Shown: positions 9,269 through 18,556, counted from the stretch's first letter. The stretch: DNA of 64,000 nt from AP-15 sp963787425 (GCA_963787425.1 CAWBCV010000013.1:248001-312000); one strand, 5' to 3'. Notes: a model not told the origin generated them from the sequence alone. A program made the numbers and translations.

Positions 9269-10327
9269 TTGAATCATGTGGAATTAGTCGACCAGGGGAT
9301 CGCACATGGCGGCGCCAAGCCGGCCGCCACGGTTCTCGAGGTCGAAGACCTGCAGACGCATTTTTACACCCCAAGCGGCGTCGTGCGGGCGGTCGATGGC
9401 GTCTCCTGCACCGTAGGAAGCGGCGAGACATTGGGCGTGGTGGGCGAGTCCGGATGCGGCAAGAGCGTGACCGCGCTGTCCATCCTGCGCCTAGTTGCCG
9501 ACCCGCCGGGGCGGATCGTCGGCGGAGCAATCCGTTTTGCTGGGACCAATCTTTTGGACCTGACCGAGAGCGAGATGGAGGGCATCCGCGGCAACGATAT
9601 CTCGATGATCTTTCAGGAGCCGATGACCTCGCTCAATCCGCTGATGACAGTCGGGCGTCAGATCAGCGAGGCAATTGCGCTGCACCAGGGACTATCGCGC
9701 CGCGACGCTATGGACCAGTCGGTCGAGATGCTGCGCCGAGTTCATATTCCCGAACCGGAGCGCCGCGCGCATGCCTATCCGCATCAGCTTTCCGGCGGCA
9801 TGCGCCAACGCGTGATGATCGCAATGGCGGTATCGTGCAATCCCAAGCTGCTGATCGCCGACGAGCCGACCACCGCACTCGACGTAACGATCCAGGCCCA
9901 GATCCTCGACCTGATGCGCGAATTGCAGGAGACGCTCGGCACCGCGATCGTTCTGATCACCCATGACATGGGTGTCGTCGCCGAGAATGCCGACCGCGTC
10001 GTGGTGATGTACGCCGGGAGGAAAGTCGAGGAGGCAAGCGCCAAGGACCTCTTCGAGCAGCCGGGGCATCCCTACACCAAAGGACTGCTGGGCTCGATCC
10101 CCAATGTCGAGGTCGCGGCGCATACCCGCGCCCGCCGGGCGCGGCTCAACGAGATCAAGGGCATGGTGCCGTCGCTCGCAGACCTGCCGAAAGGCTGCAC
10201 CTTTGCGCCGCGCTGCATACTGGCGAGCGAGGAGTGTCGCGCATCATATCCTCCACTCGTCCAGTACCGGCCCGGCCACTGGGTCGCGTGCTGGCACGTC
10301 GAGCGAGTGCTCGGAGGCGCGGCATGA
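9269..10327 (+). CDS. Oligopeptide/dipeptide ABC transporter ATPase, DppD/OppD type
   Basis: Nucleotide-binding subunit that powers uptake. It has Walker A GESGCGKS, signature LSGGMRQRV, Walker B LLIADEPTTALD, and the C-terminal oligo-HPY domain with cysteines in KGCTFAPRC (family-typical, some members bind Fe-S there). The start is uncertain: an ATG at 9209 is in frame, but the TTG at 9269 has a GGGAG ribosome-binding site 7 bases upstream and gives a normal N-terminus before VLEVEDLQTHF. It overlaps the next ATPase by ATGA, so the pair is one operon. Confidence 0.9.
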   Translation: MNHVELVDQGIAHGGAKPAATVLEVEDLQTHFYTPSGVVRAVDGVSCTVGSGETLGVVGESGCGKSVTALSILRLVADPPGRIVGGAIRFAGTNLLDLTESEMEGIRGNDISMIFQEPMTSLNPLMTVGRQISEAIALHQGLSRRDAMDQSVEMLRRVHIPEPERRAHAYPHQLSGGMRQRVMIAMAVSCNPKLLIADEPTTALDVTIQAQILDLMRELQETLGTAIVLITHDMGVVAENADRVVVMYAGRKVEEASAKDLFEQPGHPYTKGLLGSIPNVEVAAHTRARRARLNEIKGMVPSLADLPKGCTFAPRCILASEECRASYPPLVQYRPGHWVACWHVERVLGGAA

Positions 10328-11328
10328 GCCCGCTCCTCGAGGTCGAAGGGCTGAAAAAGCATTTCCCGATCCATACCGGCGTGTTCTCCCGGACTTCCAG
10401 TCAGGTCTACGCAGTCGATGGCATTTCCTTTCACATCGACCGCGGCGAGACATTGGGTCTCGTCGGGGAGAGCGGCTGCGGCAAGTCGACGGCCGGCCGC
10501 ACCCTCCTCAAATTGCTCGAGCCGACCGCCGGGAAAATCCGGGTTCGGGGCGAAGACATCACCGATCTCGACCAGGAGCGAATGCTGCCCTACCGCCGGC
10601 AGATGCAGATGATCTACCAGGACCCTTACGCCTCGCTCAATCCGCGGATGTCGGCCGGCGAGATCGTCCGGGAACCATTGGTCATCCACCGGGTCGGCAC
10701 GCCGAACGAGCGCCGCGAACGGGTCGCGCATCTATTCGATCGGGTGGGCCTGCGGCCCGAGCTGACCGATGCCTATCCGCATGAATTTTCGGGTGGACAG
10801 CGCCAGCGCATCGGGATTGCCCGTGCGCTCGCGTTGAGCCCGGAACTGATCGTCGGCGACGAGCCGGTCTCGGCGCTCGACGTGTCGATCCAGGCCCAGA
10901 TTATCAATTTGTTGATGGATCTGCAGGACGAGTACCGGCTGTCCTATCTCTTCGTCGCTCACGACCTCGCAGTCGTTGAACACATCAGTGACCGGGTCGC
11001 TGTGATGTATCTCGGCCGCATTGTCGAGATGACGGACAAGACCAGCCTCTTCCAAACGCCATTGCACCCGTATACCGAGGCGCTGCTCTCGGCCGTGCCG
11101 ATCCCGAAATACGGTGCGAAGAGCCGCAAACGCGTAATCCTCAAGGGCGACGTCCCGAGCCCGATCAACCCGCCTCCGGGCTGCCACTTCCACACTCGCT
11201 GCCCCTATGCGATGGCGCGCTGCCGCCACGAAGCGCCCACGTTGCGTGAAGTGCTGCCCGATCACTGGGCCTCCTGCCATCTCCACGACGCCGGCGTGAA
11301 ATACCCTTTGGCGAAGCCTGCCGGATAG
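10324..11328 (+). CDS. Oligopeptide/dipeptide ABC transporter ATPase, DppF/OppF type
   Basis: Second nucleotide-binding subunit of the same transporter; OppD and OppF types form the heterodimeric motor. It has Walker A GESGCGKST, signature FSGGQRQRIGIARAL, Walker B LIVGDEPVSALD and a C-terminal oligo-HPY region with GCHFHTRCPYAMARC. The ATG at 10324 overlaps the stop of the upstream ATPase (ATGA), so the longer frame starting at 10234 is rejected. No permease follows; instead a palindromic repeat and unrelated genes do. Confidence 0.92.
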   Translation: MSPLLEVEGLKKHFPIHTGVFSRTSSQVYAVDGISFHIDRGETLGLVGESGCGKSTAGRTLLKLLEPTAGKIRVRGEDITDLDQERMLPYRRQMQMIYQDPYASLNPRMSAGEIVREPLVIHRVGTPNERRERVAHLFDRVGLRPELTDAYPHEFSGGQRQRIGIARALALSPELIVGDEPVSALDVSIQAQIINLLMDLQDEYRLSYLFVAHDLAVVEHISDRVAVMYLGRIVEMTDKTSLFQTPLHPYTEALLSAVPIPKYGAKSRKRVILKGDVPSPINPPPGCHFHTRCPYAMARCRHEAPTLREVLPDHWASCHLHDAGVKYPLAKPAG

Positions 11329-11345
11329 CAATGACACCCGTTTCT

Positions 11346-11387
11346 TCGTCATGGCCGGGCTTGACCTGGCTTGACCCGGCCATCTCC
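11346..11387. repeat. GGCCGGGCTTGAC...TTGACCCGGCC palindromic repeat, copy 1
   Basis: Imperfect inverted repeat, widespread as a noncoding interspersed element in alphaproteobacterial genomes (general knowledge). It lies just after the DppF-type gene and is read on the minus strand as the last residues (DGRVKPGQ) of the GIY-YIG gene. A copy in opposite orientation lies at 13506-13535. Confidence 0.8.
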
Positions 11388-11678
11388 GCTCTCAGGCGAG
11401 TTTGTCGTAAGATCGCTCCAATCCGGATTCTCCGCGACGATCAAATGCACTTTCCATGCTCGGGGCCAGTGCTTGAGGTTCTTTTCCCGTTGGATCGCCC
11501 CACGAATGTCCTCGTGACGCTCGGCCCAGACCAGCCGTTTCAAGCGGTATCGCTGAGTAAATCCGTCGACTGCTCCCTCCCGATGTTCCCAGGCGCGGCG
11601 CGCGAAATCGCTGGTGACACCAACGTAAAGGGTGCCATTGGGCCGGTTGGTAACAATGTAGACCCATCCACCTGACAT
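11349..11678 (-). CDS. GIY-YIG nuclease superfamily protein
   Basis: Stand-alone GIY-YIG domain of 109 residues, the size of the UPF0213/YhbQ group of small DNA endonuclease-like proteins. The GIY-YIG equivalent is VYIVTNRPNGTLYVGVT, followed by the arginine motif in DFARRAWEHR and a glutamate/lysine motif EKNLKHWPRAWK. The last dozen or so residues are encoded by the palindromic repeat at 11346-11387, so the original stop has been lost or replaced. No partner gene is evident. Function in vivo of this group is unclear. Confidence 0.88.
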   Translation of the reverse strand: MSGGWVYIVTNRPNGTLYVGVTSDFARRAWEHREGAVDGFTQRYRLKRLVWAERHEDIRGAIQREKNLKHWPRAWKVHLIVAENPDWSDLTTNSPESGDGRVKPGQARP

Positions 11679-11742
11679 TCGGTTCTTGCTGCTCTAATCA
11701 AAGCTTCTGCAACGCCCAGCTTTCAGCGGGCGGCCCCATAGA

Positions 11743-12507
11743 CTACTGTGGTGGGGGCCGCAAATTGCCGATGGGATCGTATTGCCGAAGTTGCAGCGAA
11801 CCGAGTGCATACGAGATGTCCTCAGGTCGCAAGATTTCGGTGTCGGTGCGGCAGATACTCGCGTGCATCATGTAAATGTAGCCGCCGTTCCACTTTGGCC
11901 CAGCTTTTTTGACAGCCACGCAATTGTGCGGCCCATCCGAGAATTCGATCGACTTATCTTCGGCGCTGCCCATCAGATTGTGCCACGCAGTGCCGCGCCG
12001 CGTCACTTGATTCATGTCTTGGAAGTCTTCCTGATCATAGCCCGTATATCCGTTGACATAGCATTCTTGGGTTTGGTAGCCGATCGCAGTAAGCTTGTAG
12101 GGGTCGAAGATCAGCGTGTCGGCTTCGATCGACAAACTTCCGATGTTGGAAATCACCACGTCGAGAGCGAGCTCGCATGTGCTTCCACTTCTGGAGCTAC
12201 GGTTGACTTCGAACGCGGCCGGGGTCAGCCGATAGCCTTGCAGGCATTTGCCTCCGGAGGAGGATGCAATGCGCGTTGCAGCGCACGGCACCTCCTTGAA
12301 TTTATCCTCCTCAACCCGGTATCGGCCCAAATAGGGGTTCCGTGCATAAGATTTCGCAGGATCGCGTTGGTAGGGCGGCACGATCGGCGGAGCGGGAGCG
12401 GTCACAGTGACATTCGGAAGCGACAGCGTCGTGTCTTGGGCGTCCGTGCCAATCGCCGCCGACAGGATCACCGTCGCAACCGCGACGCCCGCCAGCTTCC
12501 GTTGCAT
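11743..12507 (-). CDS. Exported protein of unknown function
   Basis: 254 residues with a clear signal peptide (hydrophobic stretch VAVATVILSAAIG, cleavage near TDA-QD). The mature protein opens with a proline-rich segment, then has four or more cysteines (PCAATR, GKCLQG, STCELALD, QECYVNG) that could form periplasmic disulfides. I do not recognise a domain; similar proteins are annotated as hypothetical in Bradyrhizobium-like genomes from memory. The start ATG at 12507 has a GGAGGGCAATC-type ribosome-binding site (GGAGGGC). It sits alone between the two halves of the ABC transporter locus. Confidence 0.72.
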   Translation of the reverse strand: MQRKLAGVAVATVILSAAIGTDAQDTTLSLPNVTVTAPAPPIVPPYQRDPAKSYARNPYLGRYRVEEDKFKEVPCAATRIASSSGGKCLQGYRLTPAAFEVNRSSRSGSTCELALDVVISNIGSLSIEADTLIFDPYKLTAIGYQTQECYVNGYTGYDQEDFQDMNQVTRRGTAWHNLMGSAEDKSIEFSDGPHNCVAVKKAGPKWNGGYIYMMHASICRTDTEILRPEDISYALGSLQLRQYDPIGNLRPPPQ

Positions 12508-12852
12508 GATTGCCCTCCGAAATAGTCAACCGGTCACACGATCTTCGGAAGTCGGTTCTGCCGGCGCTTTATCATAGACCCCCCGATTTTCCAGAATAGA
12601 TTCGGCCAACTCCTGCCGCGTTTCGAAAATGAACGATTTCGGTGCGCGGCAGCGGTGTCGGCGGGGTAACTGTCGCGCAAAGCAGCGCTCGCGACGGCCG
12701 CCCTCATTTTCCAGATTGACGGGTATCCGACTTGGACATGAGATCGAGGAAGTGAGCCAACATAGACACAACATCGAGAACGTTGGTAAAAATCAATCAC
12801 TGAACGGGCACATCGGGCAAGACCCGCCGCATGCCACTGTGGAGGCGCATTA
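12508..12852. other. Intergenic stretch, possible short minus-strand ORF
   Basis: Mostly without recognisable genes. A minus-strand frame ending at 12526 carries a reasonable-looking tail (FETRQELAESILENRG) but begins in arginine-rich sequence without a convincing start; it may be the end of a decayed gene. No promoter or terminator could be defended. Confidence 0.35.
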
Positions 12853-13398
12853 ATGAGCACCCTTCATTGTCGGAAATGGCATTGGCCGCCTATGTTTATC
12901 GTGTTGTTTGCGCTTGCAGATTGTACCGGAACCTTTCCTTCTTCCCCACCCTCGGCCGCATGGCCGTCTGCGGCCGCAATGGAAAAATTCGAACCGATAT
13001 CCAATGTAACGAGGGTTTTTGTTTTCCCCGTATACAGCACTGCCGCCAATAGAGCATTCTTTGGCACGGGTGAACATAATGCCTCACGCGAGGGCCGCCA
13101 GCCGCCAACTTACAAATTGACCGTTGACGGGCGCGATACTGCAACTTTCACGGAAACCCAATTTACAGAAATGGATCTCCAACCGGGGACACATTCTTTA
13201 GTGGTACAGGAATACGGATGGCTGGGAACGCTACTCAGAAGCGCCAGAGCAGCTCCTGTAAGCATTGATGGCCCGGGTCAGGTTGTGTTCATAGCTATAC
13301 CCACTTCCGCATCGGATATCGCGTTCAAGATGGTAGATCGCGACTATGGGACAGAAATGCTAGCCGGCCGCGAGAAAGCGGCTACGAATCAGAATTAG
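12853..13398 (+). CDS. DUF2846-like exported protein
   Basis: 181 residues with an N-terminal hydrophobic segment (MFIVLFALADC) that resembles a signal peptide, though the lipobox has Asp at -1 and so is not a good lipoprotein signal. The body matches the pattern of DUF2846-type proteins: RVFVFPVYSTA, then a short VDGRDTATF turn, then MDLQPGTHSLVVQEY. Two other DUF2846-like proteins occur at 32611 and 35441. Base composition is clearly lower in GC than its neighbours, suggesting different origin. Function unknown; family members are surface or periplasmic proteins. Confidence 0.6.
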   Translation: MSTLHCRKWHWPPMFIVLFALADCTGTFPSSPPSAAWPSAAAMEKFEPISNVTRVFVFPVYSTAANRAFFGTGEHNASREGRQPPTYKLTVDGRDTATFTETQFTEMDLQPGTHSLVVQEYGWLGTLLRSARAAPVSIDGPGQVVFIAIPTSASDIAFKMVDRDYGTEMLAGREKAATNQN

Positions 13399-13505
13399 AA
13401 CATTTCCGGTGTTGTGCTGCTCACGGTCAACAGTTGAGAAAGTTTCCCGGAAGCAGGCCTTGGCCGAGCGCCGTTGCGAAATTCAAACTCAAGGGCAACT
13501 GCGGT

Positions 13506-13535
13506 AGAGATGGCCGGGTCAAGCCCGGCCATGAC
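13506..13535. repeat. GGCCGGGTCAAGCCCGGCC palindromic repeat, copy 2
   Basis: Same element as at 11346-11387, in the opposite orientation (GATGGCCGGGTCAAGCC). The two copies bracket the three small genes that separate the convergent transporter halves. Confidence 0.8.
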
Positions 13536-13569
13536 GCGTTTGGTAAGGCACTGGCGGTAATGAGTGACC

Positions 13570-14490
13570 TCAAACAGCGCTGCGCAGGCGCGGATCGAGC
13601 ATGTCGCGGATGCCGTCACCCAAGAGGTTGAAGGCGAGCACGGTAATCGTGATCGCCATACCCGGAAACAGCACCAGCCACCATGGCGGGACTAGACCGG
13701 CATTGAGCGAATCCGCCAGCATGTTCCCCCAGGTGGGTGTCGGCGGTGGAATGCCGACGCCGAGAAAGCCGAGCGCCGCCTCGATGATGATCGCAACGCC
13801 GAGATGAGTGGTGGCGAGGATCAGGTAGGGCGCCACGCATTGCGGCAGTATGTGGCGCGCCATGATGCGCAGATGCGAGGCGCCGAGGCCGCGCGCCGCC
13901 TCGACATAGGACAATTCCTTCAATGACATCACGACGGCCCGGATGACCCGGCCGCCAAACGGGATGCGGGTGATCGCGATTGCGACGATGACAGTCCCAA
14001 ACCCGGCGCCCAGCGCCATCGCGATCGCCATTGCCAGAATCAGATCCGGGAAGGACTGCAGAAATTCGATGACGCGCTGGCTGAGAATGTCGAAGCGGCC
14101 GCCGAAATAGCCGCTGGCCAACCCCCATAATGCGCCAAGGGTCGTCCCGAACAGCACGGCCCCGAGCGCTATGGTCAACGACGCGCGGCTGCCGTAGATG
14201 ACCCGGCTCAACACATCCCGGCCGATCTGGTCGGTGCCGAAATAATGGCGCTCGTTCGGCGGTTTGGACATCGCTCGGAAGTCGGATTTCAATGGCTCAT
14301 ACGGCGCCAGGACCGGCGCTGCCACGGCCATGACGAGGATCGCTGCTGCGATTAACCCCCAGAACGCCGACATCGGCGAGCGTCTGATGAACCGGCGAAA
14401 GCCTCCTCCGGTTCGCCGCAGCCGTGCGCTCTCGGCGGTCAGCGCAATCTGTTCGACCGGGTATGCGGTGTCGGGCTCTGTAGCAGTCAT
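13570..14490 (-). CDS. ABC transporter permease, DppC type
   Basis: Inner-membrane permease of the peptide/nickel uptake family. It has an N-terminal OppC-type segment, about six membrane helices, and the EAA loop (YVEAARGLGASHLRIMARHILP) that docks to the ATPase. The ATG at 14490 overlaps the stop of the DppB-type gene (ATGA), so the much longer frame reaching to 15231 is rejected; its upstream part is a shadow of the other permease. It ends with PRLRSAV at 13570, 35 bases from the palindromic repeat. Together with the ATPases at 9.3-11.3 kb it completes the transporter. Confidence 0.92.
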   Translation of the reverse strand: MTATEPDTAYPVEQIALTAESARLRRTGGGFRRFIRRSPMSAFWGLIAAAILVMAVAAPVLAPYEPLKSDFRAMSKPPNERHYFGTDQIGRDVLSRVIYGSRASLTIALGAVLFGTTLGALWGLASGYFGGRFDILSQRVIEFLQSFPDLILAMAIAMALGAGFGTVIVAIAITRIPFGGRVIRAVVMSLKELSYVEAARGLGASHLRIMARHILPQCVAPYLILATTHLGVAIIIEAALGFLGVGIPPPTPTWGNMLADSLNAGLVPPWWLVLFPGMAITITVLAFNLLGDGIRDMLDPRLRSAV

Positions 14491-15443
14491 CGGTAGCGGA
14501 TCCTCGGGTCGAGCCAGGCGATCGTAAGGTCGACCAGTATGTTCAGCAGCACAAAGACGACGGCATAGAGGAAGACCAGATTCTGCATAACGAAAACGTC
14601 GCGTTCGCTGACTGCAGTAAACATCGCATAACCAAGGCCAGGCGTCCCGAAAGCGCGCTCGACGGGGATCGAGCCGGCCAGCACAAAGCCGAGCAGAATG
14701 CCGGACAGCGTAATCACCGGCAGCAAGGCATTGGGCAGAGCGTGAAAGGTGATCACCGGACGGCGGCTCAGCCCTTTGGCGCGGGCCGTGCGAACATAGT
14801 CTTCCCGGATGACCTCCAACAGGCTGGAACGCGCCATGCGTGCGATGTAGGCGGCCTGACCGAGCCCGAGAACAACCGCCGGCCCGATCACGACCTGGAG
14901 ATTGCCCCACGGATCGCTCAGCAATGTGGGGCCGGCGAGCGGGGCCCGATAGCCAAACATGAACAGCGCCGCGAGCACGATCAGCATCCCGAGCCAAAAG
15001 CCGGGGATCGCCAAAAACAGGATGCTGAGAAACCGCGAGAGATTGTCGCCGAGACTGTTGGGACGCAGCGCGCTGACGATCGCCACCGGTATCCCGACCA
15101 GCCAGGAGAGGATCACCGACAGCACCGCGATTTCGCCGGTCAGCGGTCCGCGCCGCAGGATCATCTCGCCGACGCTTTCGGCGCGGAAGAAAGATCGGCC
15201 GAAATTGCCTCGGGCAATGTCCCCGACCCACCGAAAATACTGCACGACGAGCGGATCGCTGAGCCCGAGGTCAGCCATATAGCGGGCACGCTCAGCTTCG
15301 CTGAGCTTGGTAAAGCCCTCCGGCCCGAAGATCGCGACCAGCGGATCCCCCGGCAGGATGCGCAAAACAGCGAACACGATGATCGAGACGCCGACTACGG
15401 TCAGCGCGCCGAAGCCAAGGCGACGGATGATATAGCTGTACAT
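14487..15443 (-). CDS. ABC transporter permease, DppB type
   Basis: 318-residue inner-membrane permease. The N-terminus MYSYIIRRLGFGALTVVGVS is typical of the OppB/DppB group, as is RILPGDP. The EAA loop reads YVRTARAKGLSRRPVITFHALPNA. The C-terminal DPRIRYR is also family-typical. First gene of the two-permease operon on the minus strand; the promoter should lie in the roughly 190 bases between 15443 and the divergent cupin gene at 15631. Confidence 0.93.
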   Translation of the reverse strand: MYSYIIRRLGFGALTVVGVSIIVFAVLRILPGDPLVAIFGPEGFTKLSEAERARYMADLGLSDPLVVQYFRWVGDIARGNFGRSFFRAESVGEMILRRGPLTGEIAVLSVILSWLVGIPVAIVSALRPNSLGDNLSRFLSILFLAIPGFWLGMLIVLAALFMFGYRAPLAGPTLLSDPWGNLQVVIGPAVVLGLGQAAYIARMARSSLLEVIREDYVRTARAKGLSRRPVITFHALPNALLPVITLSGILLGFVLAGSIPVERAFGTPGLGYAMFTAVSERDVFVMQNLVFLYAVVFVLLNILVDLTIAWLDPRIRYR

Positions 15444-15630
15444 TTCCTCCCTGACTGCGGCCCGGCGGCGATTTGCGCCGAGAGTGAGGTCCGCCCCGGG
15501 AAGAAGTCAAGCCGCGGGAAGTCAAACCACTCCGGCACGCGCTTTACGGCTCCGACCCGCTTCGGCTAAAATTGCGCGTCGGTTGCAGGCAGCTGTCCAC
15601 AGCTTGCAGAAGCATAAGGGAGTTGGTCAG

Positions 15631-16134
15631 ATGGGGTATACCCTCGAACAGTTTTCGACGGAGTGTCACCGGATCCTCCAGCAGGAACCAGGTGTCGAGG
15701 GACGCAAGCAGGTATGCGCACTGGTCCAGCAAGTGCTGACGGACGACGATTTCATCAAGACGCATCTCGGTGACGACGTCCCCGAGCGCAAAGTGCTGTA
15801 CGAGGACCCCGAGCTCGGCTTCTGCATTCTCGGCCATGTCTACCAGGGCGCCAAGGACAGCAACCCGCACGATCACGGTCCGTCCTGGGCGATCTACGGC
15901 CAGGCGCGCGGCGAGACGGTGATGACCGATTACGAGCCGGTGGCGCGCCCCGGCGAGGGAAAGCCCGGCAAGGCCCGGCGCATCAAAGATTACACGCTGA
16001 AGCCCGGCGCGGCCTATCTCTACAATGAAGGCGACCTGCACTCGCCGCGGCGCGACGGCCCGACGCGGCTGATCCGCATCGAAGGCAAGAACATGGAGAA
16101 GGTCCAGCGCTTCCCCTACGAGCGCGTGGGGTAA
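15631..16134 (+). CDS. Cupin protein, cysteine-dioxygenase-like
   Basis: 167 residues of a predicted metal-binding double-stranded beta-helix protein (COG5553-like, related to cysteine dioxygenase). The metal-site histidines are in NPHDHGPSWAIYG, with a later DLHSPRRDG. The start at 15631 is preceded by AAGGGAG, and the earlier in-frame ATG at 15484 is rejected because the extra residues are low-complexity. It is convergent with the amidohydrolase. The substrate is unknown; oxygenase activity is inferred from the fold, not shown. Confidence 0.78.
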   Translation: MGYTLEQFSTECHRILQQEPGVEGRKQVCALVQQVLTDDDFIKTHLGDDVPERKVLYEDPELGFCILGHVYQGAKDSNPHDHGPSWAIYGQARGETVMTDYEPVARPGEGKPGKARRIKDYTLKPGAAYLYNEGDLHSPRRDGPTRLIRIEGKNMEKVQRFPYERVG

Positions 16135-16163
16135 TTCCGCCTCTGGGGGACCGGGCTACGCTG

Positions 16164-17375
16164 TTACGCCCGGGCCACGGCGACGTTGTCCCGCCGACGC
16201 GCCGCAGCGGTGGCTTTGTCGAAATCGGCGTCGGTAAACCCATAGAGCCGAGCGCCGCCGCTCAAGATCTTGCCGCCGATCTCGGGTGTGATGCTGGAAT
16301 TCGTCAGCACCCGGGTCGACACCTCGGGGAAGCTCGAGTCGAAATGCGGGAAATCGCTCGACACGCAGATATTGTCAGCGCCGCCGAGCAGCTCGACCGT
16401 AGCGCCGACTTCGCGCTCGCCGCTCTCGATCGCCGAGAAGCAGTTGCGTTGCCAGTATTCGAGAGGCGACATCTTGAGATAGGGCGCATCGGAGTCATGG
16501 TGTTGGCGCAGATCCCACTCGATACGGCCCAACAGCCCCGGCACCCACCAGCTCTGCGCCTCCAGGAAGGCGACCCGCAGGCGCGGGTAGAATTCGAAGA
16601 TGCCACCGAGCATAAGAGCGATCAGCGCGAGTTGCATCTCGGTCGAATGGCTCGCCACGTGGCGCATGAAGCGGTTCTCGCCAAAGCGCGGTTCGATCGT
16701 CGAGTAATACGATCCGGTGCCTTCGTGGAAGCACAAAGGCACGTCTAGGTCCTGCAATAGGCCATAGAGAGGATCCCAATAGTTCGAGTGCCAGTAACGG
16801 CCGTTGACGTAATTGGGCCGCACAAACGCGCCGACCGCACCGTACTCCTCGACACAGCGATAGAGCTCCTGGCACGCGAGGTTCACGTCGTGGACCGGCA
16901 GCATCGCCGCCATTTTCAACTGGTCCGGACTGTGCTGCACGAAATCGTGCAGCCAGTCATTGTAGGCCCGGCAGATCGCTGCCGAGAATTGCGGGTCCAT
17001 ATTGTCCCGCGCGAGGAACGACAGCCCGGAGGTCGGGAACAGCACCGCGATGTCGATGCCCTCCATCTCCATGCCCATGACCTGGGCTTCGGCGTCGTAG
17101 CCGCGCTCGACCGCGAACATTACAGTGGTATTGGCGCGGCGCGACACGAGCGGGCCACGGGTACGGTTGTATTGCGAGACGTTGCCGTCGTTGCTGGTCG
17201 GCGTGCCGTCGAAGAACCACAATGGGCGGCCGCGCATCCCGGTAGGCCCGCCATCGCTGCGCCGCATCGAGGAGGTGATGCGGTGCTTAAACGCCGGATC
17301 GAGATATTTGTCGAACAGGTCCGGCGGCTCCATGATGTGCATGTCGCAATCGACAAACCGGTATCCCTGTTTCAT
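16164..17375 (-). CDS. Amidohydrolase-2 family metal-dependent hydrolase
   Basis: 403 residues, usual length for the ACMSD/2-amino-3-carboxymuconate-decarboxylase-like amidohydrolases that hydrolyse or decarboxylate small acids. The N-terminal metal motif is seen as DCDMHIMEP, followed by CFHEGTG (mid-protein histidine) and SSDFPHFDSSFPE (C-terminal aspartate). The start ATG at 17375 has a GAGGAGGGTC ribosome-binding site. It is divergent from the 2-hydroxyacid dehydrogenase; a catabolic role next to the uptake transporter is possible but only inferred. Confidence 0.87.
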   Translation of the reverse strand: MKQGYRFVDCDMHIMEPPDLFDKYLDPAFKHRITSSMRRSDGGPTGMRGRPLWFFDGTPTSNDGNVSQYNRTRGPLVSRRANTTVMFAVERGYDAEAQVMGMEMEGIDIAVLFPTSGLSFLARDNMDPQFSAAICRAYNDWLHDFVQHSPDQLKMAAMLPVHDVNLACQELYRCVEEYGAVGAFVRPNYVNGRYWHSNYWDPLYGLLQDLDVPLCFHEGTGSYYSTIEPRFGENRFMRHVASHSTEMQLALIALMLGGIFEFYPRLRVAFLEAQSWWVPGLLGRIEWDLRQHHDSDAPYLKMSPLEYWQRNCFSAIESGEREVGATVELLGGADNICVSSDFPHFDSSFPEVSTRVLTNSSITPEIGGKILSGGARLYGFTDADFDKATAAARRRDNVAVARA

Positions 17376-17494
17376 TCGACCCTCCTCGAGCGAAATAGCG
17401 GGGTCAGCATAGGCTTAGCAAAGCCGGGGGGACAAGCCTCGCTCCGAAAGCTATCGTGCATGCCTGTGCTGCCACCGGATCGGGGGACGGGCTC

Positions 17495-18553
17495 GTGCGA
17501 AAGATCGACGTTGTCATCATTCAGCATCTCGGCGCCGAGGACCGCTCGAAGATCGAGGCGGTCGATCCGTCGGTCCGAGTGACCGACGCCGGAGGCTGGT
17601 TCGACGGCGAATATCGCGAGACCTGGCCCGCCTACACAGCGGCACGATACTTGCGGTCAGGCGCGGCCGGTTCCGGCACCCGCGAGGAGCGCGACCAACT
17701 CCTTGCCGAAACCGAAGTGATCCTCGGCGGCTGGCCGTTCCCGCTCGACCTGCGCGCCCGGGCGCCGCGGCTCAAATGGTTTCACCAACGTCCCGCCGGC
17801 GCCAGTAACCTGTTGCGCGGCGATCTGTGGGGCAGCGATGTCATCGTCACGACCTCGCGCGGCGTCGGCAGCACGTTGGCAATGGCGGAATACGCGCTCG
17901 CCGGCATTTTGCATTTCGCCAAGAGCTTCGACCGCGCCGTCCTCGATCATGCCGCCGGCGCCTTCGACCATCGCGCCTATCGCCCGCTGCTGATCGAAGG
18001 CAAGACCGTCTGCGTCGTCGGCGCAGGCGGCATCGGACGCGATGTCGGCCGGCTCTGCGCGGCGATCGGCATGCGGGTCGTCGGCACCAGGCGCAACCCG
18101 CGGGCGGGCGAACTCCTACCGCCGGGGTTCAGCGAAATGGCCGCCGCCGGGGATCTCGACCGGTATCTGCCGGACAGCGATTTTGTCGTGATCTGCTGCC
18201 AATGGACGCCGGAGACGAACCGGCTCTTCGACAAGACCCGGTTCGCGCTGATGAAGCCGGGAAGCGTGCTGGTCAATGTCGCGCGCGGTGAAATCGTCGA
18301 CGAGGACGCGCTCGCGGAGGCGCTGGAGCAGGACCGTCTGCGCGGCGTTGTGCTCGACGTCTATATCGGCGAATTCGAGCATTTGCCGCCGTCGCGCCTC
18401 TGGTCCAATCCCAAAGTGCTGATCACGCCGCACGTCTCGGGTGCGAGCGACGAGGACCGCCACGGCGGCGTCGACCTGTTCTGCGAGAATCTGCGCGCCT
18501 ACATCGACGGCCACCCGTTGCGCAACGTCATCGACTGGCAGCGCGGCTATTAA
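17495..18553 (+). CDS. D-isomer specific 2-hydroxyacid dehydrogenase
   Basis: NAD(P)-dependent oxidoreductase interconverting a 2-hydroxyacid and a 2-oxoacid. The Rossmann motif is VVGAGGIGRDVG; catalytic arginine lies in VNVARGEIVDEDAL and the histidine in LITPHVSGASD. The GTG at 17495 is chosen since GGGGGACGG precedes it and the protein then starts at the first beta strand (RKIDVVIIQ); an ATG at 17456 is also in frame. Length about 352 residues fits the family. Natural substrate unknown; no dedicated pathway genes adjoin except the divergent amidohydrolase. Confidence 0.9.
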   Translation: MRKIDVVIIQHLGAEDRSKIEAVDPSVRVTDAGGWFDGEYRETWPAYTAARYLRSGAAGSGTREERDQLLAETEVILGGWPFPLDLRARAPRLKWFHQRPAGASNLLRGDLWGSDVIVTTSRGVGSTLAMAEYALAGILHFAKSFDRAVLDHAAGAFDHRAYRPLLIEGKTVCVVGAGGIGRDVGRLCAAIGMRVVGTRRNPRAGELLPPGFSEMAAAGDLDRYLPDSDFVVICCQWTPETNRLFDKTRFALMKPGSVLVNVARGEIVDEDALAEALEQDRLRGVVLDVYIGEFEHLPPSRLWSNPKVLITPHVSGASDEDRHGGVDLFCENLRAYIDGHPLRNVIDWQRGY

Positions 18554-18556
18554 GGC

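Noticed and set aside
13570..15231. 553-codon frame spanning both permease genes
   Set aside because: Only the part from 14490 downwards is coding; the rest is the DppB-type gene in another frame, so there is no fusion.
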